Positions 20,214 to 29,886 of a stretch of DNA of 64,000 nt are shown piece after piece. The notes below the pieces were generated by a model. It was not told where the DNA came from and searched no databases. It was given only the letters and a program-made list of their open reading frames with translations. This DNA is from JANNUT01 sp046331425 (GTDB lineage: Bacteria; Acidobacteriota; Polarisedimenticolia; J045). Location of the stretch: NCBI GenBank assembly GCA_046331425.1, contig JAXLQU010000020.1, positions 27,775 to 91,774 on the forward strand. Direction: 5' to 3'. Every line of letters starts with the position of its first letter. Position 1 is the stretch's first letter. The translations under genes and the position numbers were made by a program.

Positions 20214-21041
20214 TCAAAGGTCGATCTTCAGGCCTTCTGAAGCCACCTCGACCTGAGGAAACTCGCGCCGGGCTTCGCTCAGAATGGCATCGAGCTGGTC
20301 ATCGGTTCGATCGGGGTCGTGATGAAACAACACCAGCTTGTCGACAGCAGCGCGCTTGGCCAACGCCACCGCGTCGCGCCATGAGCTATGCCCCCAGCCG
20401 TGGTGAGCGGCCGCGTCTTGGGGCGTCCACTGAGCGTCGGCAATCAATGTCGAGGCGCCGTGAGCAAACATTGCGAGCCGTTCGTCGATGGCGCTATCAC
20501 CGCATTCGTGGTCGGTCGCAATCACGACCGCGCGCCCCGCATGCTCGAGGCGATACGCGTGCGCCCCCTGGGGGTGATTCAGCGGACACGACTTCACGTG
20601 CAGAGGGCCTAACTCGACGGTGCTCCCGTCCAGGTCGTGATAGTGGCAGCGTGACTGCACGGCATTCAGCGCGACCGGAAAGAACGGGGCTTGAAGGGCG
20701 CGCTCCAAGATCGATCGCAGCCCTTCCGCTTCCGATGGAAAACCGTGTAGCTCAAAGGTTCCCGCCGGATCATGCAGCGGCGCAAACAGCGGAAAACCCA
20801 GCAGGTGATCCCAGTGGTAGTGCGTGAAGAACAGATGCCATTTCGAGGCTCCCCCACCCTCGGCACGCCACACCGCCTCGAGCGATTTGAGCCCGCTGCC
20901 GGCGTCGATCACCAACCGCTCGCCCTTGCCCAGCGCGAGATCGAGGCACGTGGTGTTGCCGCCGTAGCGGATGAATGACGGTCCCGCGACGGGCATCGAT
21001 CCACGCGCGCCACGAACCGTCAAGCTGAAGGGCGTCGACAT
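20214..21041 (-). CDS. Metallo-beta-lactamase-fold phosphodiesterase-like hydrolase
   Basis: A 275-residue cytosolic protein. The start resembles PhnP-like cyclic phosphodiesterases: RGARGSMPVAGPSFIRYGGN, then VIDAGSG. The metal site reads THYHWDHLLG (HxHxDH, about residues 73-82), with further ligands in NHPQGA, ATDHE and a late LFHHDPD. It probably cleaves a phosphodiester; the substrate is unknown. A GATAAT hexamer lies 8 nt before the ATG with no ribosome site, consistent with a leaderless transcript. It is divergent from the TPR gene. Confidence 0.82.
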   Translation of the reverse strand: MSTPFSLTVRGARGSMPVAGPSFIRYGGNTTCLDLALGKGERLVIDAGSGLKSLEAVWRAEGGGASKWHLFFTHYHWDHLLGFPLFAPLHDPAGTFELHGFPSEAEGLRSILERALQAPFFPVALNAVQSRCHYHDLDGSTVELGPLHVKSCPLNHPQGAHAYRLEHAGRAVVIATDHECGDSAIDERLAMFAHGASTLIADAQWTPQDAAAHHGWGHSSWRDAVALAKRAAVDKLVLFHHDPDRTDDQLDAILSEARREFPQVEVASEGLKIDL

Positions 21042-21151
21042 CGCCGGGCATTATCGACGACTCCGGCTCGCCGAAACCTCACACGAAGCGACGAAAAGCA
21101 GATCGATCCGGCTCTAGAATGCCGAGGTTCCAAAGGGTAGGGACCGGAGGT

Positions 21152-22780
21152 ATGAGTCAGATGAGCGTATTGGGTCGCTGGACTCTGGCTGTCGCGCTGT
21201 CGGTCGCGGTGCTTGCACCGACCGGTCGCGCCGCAGAACTGCCTGCGAACTTGGCGGGCGACTCAGAGGCAGCCGGGTTTGCCGACCTGTTCTTCACGCA
21301 GGCGCTATTGAAGTTGTCGGGCGGCGATGTTGCCGGTGCACTGGCATTGGTCGATCGCGCGGTTGCCACCGTGCCGGCCGATGCGACGTACATCTACTTC
21401 CGCGGCGTCTGCTTGACGCGCCTGTCGCGCACCGATGAGGCGATCGAGGCATTTCGCAAGGCTTTGCCGCCGGCCAAGTGCAGCGTGCCCGAGGCGACCG
21501 TGCGACTCGATTTGGGCAGCGCGCTGCTAACCAAGGGCGATCTGGCCAACGCCGAGATCGAGTTGGCCAAAGCGGTGGACCTGGCACCCGAAAATGGTCG
21601 TACGCGATTCACTCATGGACTTGCCTTGCTGCGGGCCGAGAAGTACGACGAAGGGTTGAAGGAGATCGATCGCGCCACCGGGCTCGACGCCACGCTCGAG
21701 CCGGAAGGGGCGTTCTACAAAGGGATCGCAGCGTACCGCGCCGGTAACTTGGACGAGGCCAAGGAACAGTTCAATCGCGCGCAGGCACTCAACACCGAAG
21801 CCGGGGTCAACGCCGCTGCGTGGTTGAACGCACTGAAAGAGGCGGCCACGTTCTCGCAACCGCCCGCTTGGGAAGCGCGACTGTCGCTCGGTTTCGATTG
21901 GGATGACAACCCCGCGCAACTCACGAACGATTTGATTGCGATCCAACAGTTTCTGGGTGATGACGTCAAGGACACGCGCAGTTCGGCGCAGCTACGCGGC
22001 AGTTGGTTGCCTGTGCGCGATCGCGGTGGCTACACGCTGCAACTCACCGCGCTTGGGTACGCCAATCGTCACGCCGACTTCGATAACCTCGATTCCGACG
22101 GGTGGGGCGCGTTCGTTGGGCTGGCCCGCGGTGTGAATCCGCTAGGATTCATGAACGGCCCGTTGGGGTACGTAAGGGTGCCGACGCGCGACGGCGGATT
22201 CGGCTGGTTGCTGCAAGCCGGTGCCAATCGCTTCAACCTCGACGGTGAGAAGCTGCGCAGCGACCTGTCCGGCGACATCAGCCTGTTCCTCAACTCAGCC
22301 TCGATCGGCGTCACACAATTGGACCTGCAGTATGAAGATCGCACCTTCGAACCGGTGGCAATCGAGGGACTCTCGGGCGGAGCGTTCACGGCAAGGCTCT
22401 CTCAACAGATCTGGCTCGGCGCCAACCCCTCGCGCTTTATTCGCGCGTCGATTGCCTGGACCGATCACAACCCCGACGACAGCGGCCTGAAGCGAACCGA
22501 ACGCCAAATCGCCGCGGAAATGGCCTGGCCGCTCGGAAAACGCTGGACGCTGTTTGCGTACGGCGCGCGCACGCGCACCCACTTCGACAGCTTCGAAGGG
22601 TTGGAACGGATCGATCGCCGCTTCGAGTTGAAGGGCTCGGTCGCGTTCGCGATCACACGCTGGATGTACCTGTCGGCGCGCTACGGTACGACGCAGTTCA
22701 CGGTCGACCCCAGCGTGCTGGGCGCCAATCTCGATTTCGATCGCAAGGTCGGATCGTTCAACGTCAACTTTCACTGGTAG
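21152..22780 (+). CDS. TPR-containing outer-membrane barrel protein
   Basis: A 542-residue exported protein. A signal peptide ends near residue 28. About five tetratricopeptide repeats follow (residues 45-240; for example GDLANAEIELAKAVDLAPEN and GNLDEAKEQFNRAQALN). The remaining 280 residues are amphipathic strands ending in VNFHW, an outer-membrane barrel C-terminus. The TPR part would therefore lie in the periplasm. The ATG at 21152 is preceded by GGAGG, and a TAGAAT -10 lies at 21115-21120. It is the first gene of an operon with FecR and the CHASE2 cyclase (gaps of 11 and 27 nt). Confidence 0.75.
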   Translation: MSQMSVLGRWTLAVALSVAVLAPTGRAAELPANLAGDSEAAGFADLFFTQALLKLSGGDVAGALALVDRAVATVPADATYIYFRGVCLTRLSRTDEAIEAFRKALPPAKCSVPEATVRLDLGSALLTKGDLANAEIELAKAVDLAPENGRTRFTHGLALLRAEKYDEGLKEIDRATGLDATLEPEGAFYKGIAAYRAGNLDEAKEQFNRAQALNTEAGVNAAAWLNALKEAATFSQPPAWEARLSLGFDWDDNPAQLTNDLIAIQQFLGDDVKDTRSSAQLRGSWLPVRDRGGYTLQLTALGYANRHADFDNLDSDGWGAFVGLARGVNPLGFMNGPLGYVRVPTRDGGFGWLLQAGANRFNLDGEKLRSDLSGDISLFLNSASIGVTQLDLQYEDRTFEPVAIEGLSGGAFTARLSQQIWLGANPSRFIRASIAWTDHNPDDSGLKRTERQIAAEMAWPLGKRWTLFAYGARTRTHFDSFEGLERIDRRFELKGSVAFAITRWMYLSARYGTTQFTVDPSVLGANLDFDRKVGSFNVNFHW

Positions 22781-22791
22781 GCGGAGACACC

Positions 22792-23640
22792 ATGCGCCGC
22801 TTGATTGTTTTGATTGTCGTACTGACCACAGGACTTGCTTGGGCTACCGAGGTGGGTCGCTTTGCGTTCGTGCAGAAGGAGGTGAACTCCTTCAAGCCGA
22901 GCGTCACCGAACCGGTGCAAGCCAAGGCTGGTGATGCGGTGGTTGTCGGCGAACGTGAGGTCACGGGCGCCGCGTCGGGGGCGAAGCTCCTTTTCGGCGA
23001 GGGCGGCGTGGTCTCGCTCGGGGCCAACACCTCGTTCGCGGTCTCGCAGTTGGCTGTCGATCAAGCCACCGGCAAGAACACCAGCTCGCTGTCGGTGTTG
23101 TTTGGCAAAGCGCGTGTGTTTCTTTCGCGCTTTTGGTCGGATCGCCCCGAGGTCAAGATCGATCAACCGACGGCGGTGGTTGGCATCAAGGGGACCGAGG
23201 TGGGACTCGAACAGTTCCGCGATGGACGCTTGACGATCACCTGCTACGGCGGCACGGCAGGCGTTCTAACGAAGGCAACGCCCCCGCAGACGTTCGAGTT
23301 GCGCGAAGGGATGCAGCTCAAGCTCGACGCGTCGGGGAAACCGGTCGGCCCACCGTCGACACTCTCGGCGGCCGAACTCGATGCGCTGCGCAATAGCGTC
23401 GACATCATCGCCGACGGTGCCGGCGGCGGCGTCTCGGGTGGCCAACGCGCGATGGCGGCGCCATCGCCCAGCGACATCGCGTCGCAGTTCAGCGGACTGG
23501 GGAGCACAGCGGGTCGCGCGGCGGTGAACACATCGTCGAACTCGGCGAACGGTGGCGCGTGGTCCGATCCCGCCGGCACGTTGCTGCCGCCTCCCGTCGA
23601 CTCGGGTTGCAACTGCGATCAAGGCGGGCGAGGCAACTGA
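22792..23640 (+). CDS. Exported FecR-domain protein
   Basis: A 282-residue protein with a signal peptide (about residues 1-19). A FecR beta-solenoid-like domain follows (about 25-165), with LLFGEGGVVSLGANTSFAV, FGKARVFLSRF and PTAVVGIKGTEV. The last 80 residues are low complexity, Gly/Ser/Ala-rich, ending in CNCDQGG. Unlike classical FecR it has no membrane anchor and no sigma-factor neighbour. It lies between a TPR-barrel and a CHASE2 cyclase, an arrangement that suggests a periplasmic adaptor linking the outer membrane to the cyclase sensor. Confidence 0.83.
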   Translation: MRRLIVLIVVLTTGLAWATEVGRFAFVQKEVNSFKPSVTEPVQAKAGDAVVVGEREVTGAASGAKLLFGEGGVVSLGANTSFAVSQLAVDQATGKNTSSLSVLFGKARVFLSRFWSDRPEVKIDQPTAVVGIKGTEVGLEQFRDGRLTITCYGGTAGVLTKATPPQTFELREGMQLKLDASGKPVGPPSTLSAAELDALRNSVDIIADGAGGGVSGGQRAMAAPSPSDIASQFSGLGSTAGRAAVNTSSNSANGGAWSDPAGTLLPPPVDSGCNCDQGGRGN

Positions 23641-23667
23641 CGCGGTGAGCCGCCCCGCGGGCTGTCG

Positions 23668-25746
23668 TTGAAACGCTCTCGCTTGTGGATCGGACCGACG
23701 CTCGGCCTGTTGGTCGCGCTCTTGGTTTTGCCCTTGATGCGCACCACGCTGTTCGCCGGCTTCGAGAGCAAGACGGTCGACGCGCGCATGCGCTGGAGCC
23801 GCGGTCAGCAAGCCGACGACAGAATCGTGGTGGTGGCGGTCGATCCGGAATCGATCAATCAACTCGGTCGATGGCCGTGGCCGCGCTCCACGGTCGCCGA
23901 ATTGGTTCGACGCATTCACCAGGGCGGCGCCAGCGTGATCGCGCTGGACATGATCTTCAGCGAACCGACGCGCGGTGACAGCACCGAGGACGATGCACTC
24001 GCCGCGGCGATCCGCGACGCGGGGAATGTTGTTCCTGGCTTTTTCCTTCGCCTTCAAGCCGATCTCACGAAGCCACCGGTTCTCCCCTCGCCGATCGAGA
24101 GCGCGATCCAACCGCAAGCGGGGTTTCCCGGCATTCGCCGCTACGGAGGGATCGAGACGCAGTTGCCGGCAATCACCGAAGCGGCGCCGCAAGGTGGCCA
24201 CTTCGTCGCGCGCGAGGATTCCGACGGCACCATCCGTCACTACCCGCTGGTGCTGTCGTACGACGACGCGCTGTATCCGGCGCTGGCCTTGCGCGCGGTG
24301 CAACGTCAACTCGGCAATCCGCCGATCGCGGTGACACCGGTTCAATCTGTTGTGCCGCAACTGACCTTGGGTGAGAAGAGCATCCCGATCGACGAGAGCG
24401 GCGAGTTGTGGATCAACTGGATCGCACCGTGGAAGGCGTTTAAGTACGTCCCTGCGGCTGCGGTGCTCAACGGCACCGCCGACCCATCTGCACTTCGCGA
24501 CAAGCTCGTGTTCGTGGGTTTCACCGAAACCGGCCTGGCCGACTCGATCACCTCCCCGTGGGATACGGCGATCCCCGGGGTCGAAGTGCATGCGATGGTG
24601 GCCGATAACCTGCTTAGGCATCGATTCGTGCGCGATGGAGCGCTCGAGTTGGCCTGGTCGATGGTCGCAACGCTGTTGCTTGGTGCACTGTGCGGTATGT
24701 CGGCAACCTGGACGCGCCGGCCATTGATGGGCGCACTGCTGGGTGCGCTGGTGTTGTCAGGCTATCTCGTGTTGGCACAGCAGGCGTTTCAGTTTGGCGC
24801 TCGACACTTGCAACTATTCTTGCCGCTGATCGCCGGGGCCGCAGCATTCACCGCCAGCACCGTCTGGCGCAACGTGTTTGCCGAGGCGCGCGCCAAACAG
24901 ATTCGCCGCGTCTTTTCACAGTACGTCTCCCCTGCAATCGTCGATGAGATGTTGAAAGACCCGGACGCCGTGCGTTTGGGCGGAGAGCGGCGTGAGTTGA
25001 CGGTGCTGTTTGCCGATATTCGTGGCTTCACGTCATTGGCAGAGACCATGCCGCCGGAGCAAACCGTCTCGCTGCTGCAGGAATACCTCACACCGATGAC
25101 GCAGCTCATCCAGGCGCAGGGCGGAACGCTCGACAAGTACATGGGTGACGGGATCATGGCGTTCTTCGGCGCACCGGTGGCGCAGACCGATCATGCGCCG
25201 CGCGCCGCCGCGGCGGCGCTGGCGATGCGCGCGGCGCTCGATGACTTGAACAAGGGCTGGGACGCGCGCGGACTGCCGGAGATTCGTTGCGGGATCGGAC
25301 TCAACAGCGGGCCGATGGCGGTCGGCAACATCGGATCGTCGATGATCTTCGACTACACGGTGATTGGCGACAATGTCAACTTGGGCTCGCGCATCGAAGG
25401 GCTGACACGCACGTACGGTGTGGATGTGATCGTCAGCGCAACGACCGCCGAGCTGCTGTCGGAGAGCCTGGTGATGCGTGAGCTCGATGCGGTTCGCGTC
25501 AAAGGGCGGCGAGAGCCGGTGCAGATTTTCGAATTGACCCCTCCCGGCGAGCTTTCGCAGCAATTCCGGGCGGCGTACGCAGAAGGGCTGCGGCTATATC
25601 GGGCGCGTCGATTTGCTGCCGCACGGGTCGAGTTCGAAGCGGCGCGTGGTGAGCGGCCCGCCGACCTCCCCTGCCAGCTCTTCATCAAACGATGTCGATC
25701 GTATGAACTCGACCCGCCCGACAGCGACTGGGACACCGTCTCGTAG
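23668..25746 (+). CDS. CHASE2-domain class III adenylate/guanylate cyclase
   Basis: A 692-residue membrane sensor. A first span (residues about 7-25) precedes a periplasmic CHASE2 domain (30-320) with DDRIVVVAVDPESINQLGRW and the GKLVFVG-like DKLVFVGFTETG. Two to three further spans follow (330-410), then a cytoplasmic cyclase domain (about 440-625). The metal aspartates lie in LFADIRGFTS and KYMGDGIMAFFG, and the transition-state Asn/Arg pair in GDNVNLGSRIE. It should make a cyclic nucleotide in response to a periplasmic signal. The start is TTG at 23668. The C-terminal 60 residues resemble one TPR. Confidence 0.9.
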   Translation: MKRSRLWIGPTLGLLVALLVLPLMRTTLFAGFESKTVDARMRWSRGQQADDRIVVVAVDPESINQLGRWPWPRSTVAELVRRIHQGGASVIALDMIFSEPTRGDSTEDDALAAAIRDAGNVVPGFFLRLQADLTKPPVLPSPIESAIQPQAGFPGIRRYGGIETQLPAITEAAPQGGHFVAREDSDGTIRHYPLVLSYDDALYPALALRAVQRQLGNPPIAVTPVQSVVPQLTLGEKSIPIDESGELWINWIAPWKAFKYVPAAAVLNGTADPSALRDKLVFVGFTETGLADSITSPWDTAIPGVEVHAMVADNLLRHRFVRDGALELAWSMVATLLLGALCGMSATWTRRPLMGALLGALVLSGYLVLAQQAFQFGARHLQLFLPLIAGAAAFTASTVWRNVFAEARAKQIRRVFSQYVSPAIVDEMLKDPDAVRLGGERRELTVLFADIRGFTSLAETMPPEQTVSLLQEYLTPMTQLIQAQGGTLDKYMGDGIMAFFGAPVAQTDHAPRAAAAALAMRAALDDLNKGWDARGLPEIRCGIGLNSGPMAVGNIGSSMIFDYTVIGDNVNLGSRIEGLTRTYGVDVIVSATTAELLSESLVMRELDAVRVKGRREPVQIFELTPPGELSQQFRAAYAEGLRLYRARRFAAARVEFEAARGERPADLPCQLFIKRCRSYELDPPDSDWDTVS

Positions 25747-25793
25747 CAACGACACCAAGCCGCGGTGACGAGCCGTCACTCGGCGTCAGCGTC

Positions 25794-26597
25794 TCAATAG
25801 CGCGTGATTACTTTGGTCACTCCGCCGCACTGCACTGTCAGATGCCCCTCACTCAAACGTGCCGGAGCGTTGCGGCAACTCCGATCGGTGGGTCCGATCA
25901 CCGAATCACCCAAATTGTCCCGCTCGTCCAGCTCGCGCAATCGATCGGTAACGTCGATCTTGAGAATCAAGAACTTCCCGGTCACGCTTTGGTCCGGTTT
26001 GAGCCGCTTGACGATTCGTTTCTCGAAAACCTGGTCCGGGCCGATCGACTCGGTAAGGAAGCGCGTGATCGTGCGGTCCTTCGCGTCGAGCTTGGTGTCA
26101 TCCGACAAATAAACCTGCACCGCCACCGGGCAGCCACACAATGTCCCGTTGTTCGCGATCGCGGCGATTGCGTCGATGACACAGGTGTTGGAGTCGGCGT
26201 TGCAGATCTGTTCGGCAGTGATGAACCCGCCCAACAGATTGGCAGCATCGAGAATGTTGATCGTCACCGTCGCCGTGTCCGGCACACCCCCCTGCAACGG
26301 GGTCAATGTGTAGTTGAAACTGGTGGTGCCGACAAAGCCGTCGTTGGCGATGAAGATGAACTCACCGGGGAGTTGTCCTGCAACCAGATCGCCGTGCGCG
26401 GGGCGCGTGACATCGGTGATGTTGGTGACCCCAACCTCGAACGTATCGTTGGCCAGCACGTCGATCGTGACCGAACCGTTGCGTGGACAAACCGCGCGGT
26501 CATCGCGTGCGTCCAGAGTAATTTGCTGTGCTTGGGCCGGACCGAGCAGGGCTGCGCAGGCCAGCGAGAGCAGCGAGATCGAGCTGATTCGAGTCAT
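25794..26597 (-). CDS. Exported Ig-like/cadherin-like domain protein
   Basis: A 267-residue secreted protein with a clear signal peptide (cut after AQA, residue 23). Residues 25-115 form a bacterial Ig-like tandem-repeat domain: VTIDVLANDTFEV, then ANDGFVGTTSFNYTLT and TATVTINIL. The C-terminal half has six or more cysteines, including NADSNTCV, GTLCGCPV and DRSCRNAP, and probably disulfides. It overlaps the TerC gene upstream by ATGA. The function is unknown. Confidence 0.7.
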   Translation of the reverse strand: MTRISSISLLSLACAALLGPAQAQQITLDARDDRAVCPRNGSVTIDVLANDTFEVGVTNITDVTRPAHGDLVAGQLPGEFIFIANDGFVGTTSFNYTLTPLQGGVPDTATVTINILDAANLLGGFITAEQICNADSNTCVIDAIAAIANNGTLCGCPVAVQVYLSDDTKLDAKDRTITRFLTESIGPDQVFEKRIVKRLKPDQSVTGKFLILKIDVTDRLRELDERDNLGDSVIGPTDRSCRNAPARLSEGHLTVQCGGVTKVITRY

Positions 26598-27340
26598 GGG
26601 GTTTCCTTCCTCTCGTGCAGCTTAACCGGTGGGGACTTCTTTCGCAGTCGCATGTTGATCATTTCCACAAACAAAGAGAACGCCATCGCGAAGTAGATGT
26701 ACCCCTTGTTGATGTGAGTTCCCATCGACTCGGCCACCAGCATGGTGCCGATCAATAGCAGGAACGAGAGCGCCAGGACCTTGATGCTGGGATGGCGCTC
26801 GACAAAGCCGCCCACCGCGTTCATCGCCAGCATCATGGCCACCATCGCAATCGTCATCGCGACCACCATGATCGGAACGTGACTTGCCATCCCGACCGCG
26901 GTGATCACCGAGTCGAGCGAGAACACGATATCCAGAACGGCGATCTGCATCAGAATCACCATCGCCTTCTTCCCGCGCTCTGCGGCGGAGGCTCCGTCGT
27001 GCGGATCGGCCTCCAGCTTCTCGTAAATCTCCCAAGTCGCCTTGAACATCAGAAACAGGCCGCCGCCGAGCAAGATCAGATCACGACCGCTCCAGTCCTT
27101 GCCCAACAGCGAAAACCAGGGCGCAGTCAGCGACATCAGCGTGCTCAGAAAGAGCAGCAGAATGATTCTTGTCCCGAGGGCCAACAACAACCCGAGGCGG
27201 CGAATTCTGGGCTGCTGATCTTTCGGCAACTTGCCGGTTAGAATCGCGATGAAAACGATGTTGTCGACACCGAGGACGATCTCCATGAGGGAGAGCGTCA
27301 CCAGTGAGATGAGTCCGTCGGCGGTAAGAAATCCTTCCAT
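26594..27340 (-). CDS. TerC-family integral membrane protein
   Basis: A 248-residue, seven-span protein. It has the two TerC acidic motifs: MEIVLGVDNIVFIAIL near residue 19 and LDIVFSLDSVITAVGM near 140. These membrane aspartates are thought to bind metal. Family members act in tellurite resistance or manganese export (MntX-type). The stop overlaps the start of the Ig-like protein by ATGA. A TAGCAT hexamer sits 9 nt upstream of the ATG without a ribosome site. Confidence 0.88.
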   Translation of the reverse strand: MEGFLTADGLISLVTLSLMEIVLGVDNIVFIAILTGKLPKDQQPRIRRLGLLLALGTRIILLLFLSTLMSLTAPWFSLLGKDWSGRDLILLGGGLFLMFKATWEIYEKLEADPHDGASAAERGKKAMVILMQIAVLDIVFSLDSVITAVGMASHVPIMVVAMTIAMVAMMLAMNAVGGFVERHPSIKVLALSFLLLIGTMLVAESMGTHINKGYIYFAMAFSLFVEMINMRLRKKSPPVKLHERKETP

Positions 27341-27441
27341 GGGTCGGGGATGCTAGCAGGGATCGACCCCAAGAAGGCTGGGCCGCCGGGCCGCTCAATA
27401 TCGAGTTTTGCACCGTAAGGTCGGATCCAGGACGTCATCAG

Positions 27442-29736
27442 ATGACTTCAGCGCGCGACCCGGTTTGCGGCATGACGGTCGATCTCGAGACGGTCTCCCA
27501 TCGGTTGGAGCACGAGGGGACGACCTACGGCTTTTGTCACGTCGGATGCCTCGAAAAGTTCCGACGCGATCCGCTTCGGTACTCGAGCCCCGAGGCTGCA
27601 CCGACGCAACAGGATGCTCACCCCTCGGGAACGTTGTGGACCTGCCCGATGGACCCGGAGGTGGTGCAGGATCACCCAGGCAGTTGCCCCAAATGTGGAA
27701 TGGCGCTCGAGCCCGCGGTGCCGACTCTTCATACCGGCCCCGATCCGGAGCTCGTTTCGATGCGTCGGCGCACGCTGTTGGGTGCTTTGTTGACCGCTCC
27801 CGTCGTCGCGCTGGGAATGATCGAGCATTTGGTACCGCAGGCCTTCGGTGGCAGCGCAGCACCGCGCGTCGCCCAAGCGCTGTTCACCACGCCGGTTGTA
27901 CTGTGGTGCGGCAACCCATTGTTGCGGCGCGCCATCGATTCGTTGCGCAATCGGTCCGCCAACATGTTCACCCTGATCTCCATGGGCGTCGTGGCCGCAT
28001 TCGGCTACTCCTTCGTCGCGCTGATAGCGCCGCAGTCGATTCCGAGCGCACTCGGCCGAGATCACGGTGCGCCGACGCTGTACTTCGAGGCTGCAGCGAC
28101 GATCGTGACCCTTGCGTTGTTGGGGCAAGTGCTCGAACTCTCGGCGCGGGCTCGGACCGGCGACGCGTTGCGCTCGCTACTTTCTCGCGCGCCGAGTATC
28201 GCGCGCCGCATGGGAAACGACCTCAGCGAACGCGACATCGCGATCGACGAGGTCCGTCCTGGCGATCGACTTCGCGTGCGCCCCGGCGAGCAGGTTCCGG
28301 TCGATGGGGTGGTGATGCGCGGGAACAGTTCGATCGATGCCTCGCTACTCACGGGCGAATCGTGGCCGCAGCCGGTGACCGCGGGCGACGTTGTCTACGG
28401 TGGAACGCTGAATGTCGATGGCGCGCTGGTGGTGCGCGCGACCGGCACCGGCCACGACAGTTTGTTGCGCAGGATCGTGACGCTGGTGGCCGAAGCGCAG
28501 CGCAGCCGCGCCCCCGTGCAGCGGGTTGCCGATCGCGTTTCAGCCTGGTTTGTTCCACTCGTGATCGGCGCTGCTGCCGTTGCCTTTTTGATTTGGTACA
28601 GCGTGGGGCCGCAGCCGCGGCTATCGCACGCGCTGGTGGCGGCCGTGTCGATACTGATCGTGGCCTGTCCCTGCGCACTCGGGCTGGCCACGCCGATGTC
28701 GATTGCGGTGGGCGCGGGGCGCGGAGCACAGGCCGGCATCTTGGTGCGCGACGCCGCCGCGCTGGAGGCGTTGGCCAGTGCGGACGTGGTGTTCATCGAC
28801 AAGACCGGCACGTTGACGCGAGGTACGCCGCAAATCGTGCAGATTGTGGCGGCCGCGGGCGAGAACGAATCCGAGGCGCTCTCACGTGCCACAGGTTTGG
28901 CGCGCAACTCGACCCATCCGCTGAGCGCTGCGATCCAACATGCCGCGCGCGCGGCCGCGATCATGCCTGCGAACATCGAGGCAGTGGAGGCGGTCCCTGG
29001 TCGCGGACTGCAGGCCGAGCACGACGGTGCGACGCTGCGACTTGGATCGAGACTCTGGCTCGAGGAGTGCGGTGTCGATCTCAGCCCGCTGCACGACGCG
29101 ATGCAGCGCGTGCAGCAAGCCGCGCGGAGCGTCGTCTTGTTGGCCCGCGATCGAACCGTGGTTGCGTTGTTCGCCGCCGAAGATCCGCTGCGTGAGTCGA
29201 GCGCCGACGCGGTGCGAACGCTCCAGCGCGACGGCATCCACGTTGCGATGATCACGGGCGATGTCGCCGAGGTCGCGGTCGATGTGGCGCATCGCGTTGG
29301 GATTCAAGACGTGACTGCCGGTGCACGACCCGACCAGAAGGTCGCCGCGGTCGAACGGGCGCGCCGCCAAGGTCATACGGTGGTAATGGTCGGTGATGGA
29401 ATCAACGATGCTCCAGCCTTGGCGGCAGCGGCCTGCGGGATCGCCATGAGCACCGGTTCGGACGCGGCGATGCGCAGCGCCGGAATCACGCTCTTGCATG
29501 GCGACCTATCGCGCCTGGTCAAAGCGCGAGCGCTGGCCAGGGGTGTGATGCGCAACATTCGGCAGAACCTGTTCTGGGCGTTCGCCTACAACGCGCTGGG
29601 CGTGCCGCTCGCAGCCGGAGTTCTGTACCCCCTGTGGGGGGTCGGTTTCGACCCGATCGTCGCGGCACTCGCAATGACGTTCAGTTCGGTGACCGTAATC
29701 GGGAACGCCCTGAGATTGCGCCGACTGTCACTCTGA
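27442..29736 (+). CDS. Copper-type P1B ATPase with YHS and metal-binding N-terminal domains
   Basis: A 764-residue heavy-metal pump. The N-terminus carries a YHS-like domain with DPVCGMTVD and CHVGCLEKF (residues 6-45). A heavy-metal-binding domain follows: TCPMDPEVVQDHPGSCPKCG (about 68-90). Core motifs are TGES (about 300), CPC at about 409-411, DKTGT at about 453, STHPLS and VGDGINDAPAL. The CPC and HP motifs indicate copper or silver export from the cytosol. The HMBD has CPMDPE where CPMHPE is usual, which removes one potential ligand. No chaperone or CueR is adjacent. Confidence 0.92.
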   Translation: MTSARDPVCGMTVDLETVSHRLEHEGTTYGFCHVGCLEKFRRDPLRYSSPEAAPTQQDAHPSGTLWTCPMDPEVVQDHPGSCPKCGMALEPAVPTLHTGPDPELVSMRRRTLLGALLTAPVVALGMIEHLVPQAFGGSAAPRVAQALFTTPVVLWCGNPLLRRAIDSLRNRSANMFTLISMGVVAAFGYSFVALIAPQSIPSALGRDHGAPTLYFEAAATIVTLALLGQVLELSARARTGDALRSLLSRAPSIARRMGNDLSERDIAIDEVRPGDRLRVRPGEQVPVDGVVMRGNSSIDASLLTGESWPQPVTAGDVVYGGTLNVDGALVVRATGTGHDSLLRRIVTLVAEAQRSRAPVQRVADRVSAWFVPLVIGAAAVAFLIWYSVGPQPRLSHALVAAVSILIVACPCALGLATPMSIAVGAGRGAQAGILVRDAAALEALASADVVFIDKTGTLTRGTPQIVQIVAAAGENESEALSRATGLARNSTHPLSAAIQHAARAAAIMPANIEAVEAVPGRGLQAEHDGATLRLGSRLWLEECGVDLSPLHDAMQRVQQAARSVVLLARDRTVVALFAAEDPLRESSADAVRTLQRDGIHVAMITGDVAEVAVDVAHRVGIQDVTAGARPDQKVAAVERARRQGHTVVMVGDGINDAPALAAAACGIAMSTGSDAAMRSAGITLLHGDLSRLVKARALARGVMRNIRQNLFWAFAYNALGVPLAAGVLYPLWGVGFDPIVAALAMTFSSVTVIGNALRLRRLSL

Positions 29737-29820
29737 ATCATGAGTTTCGGGCCTTCTGGGCCTGTTCGTGCTGATTCCATCCTGCCTTCCGGCCCGGACC
29801 GGTCGCACGTCGCCTATCAT

Positions 29821-29849
29821 TTGCAAAACGCCCGGGCGTGGTCTTAACT
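29821..29849 (+). promoter_or_regulatory. Predicted promoter of the ompA-like gene with a spacer palindrome
   Basis: TTGCAA at 29821-29826 and TTAACT at 29844-29849 are separated by 17 nt. A perfect 12-bp palindrome ACGCCCGGGCGT occupies 29828-29839 inside the spacer. An AAGGAG ribosome site lies at 29876-29881, 5 nt before the ATG. The assignment is by pattern only. Confidence 0.4.
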
Positions 29850-29886
29850 CCCGTCCGCCTAATAGGGATTGGGTCAAGGAGCAGAG

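Noticed and set aside
23266..24621. 451-residue minus-strand frame
   Set aside because: It is antisense to FecR and CHASE2 genes, Arg/His-rich, and has no motif.
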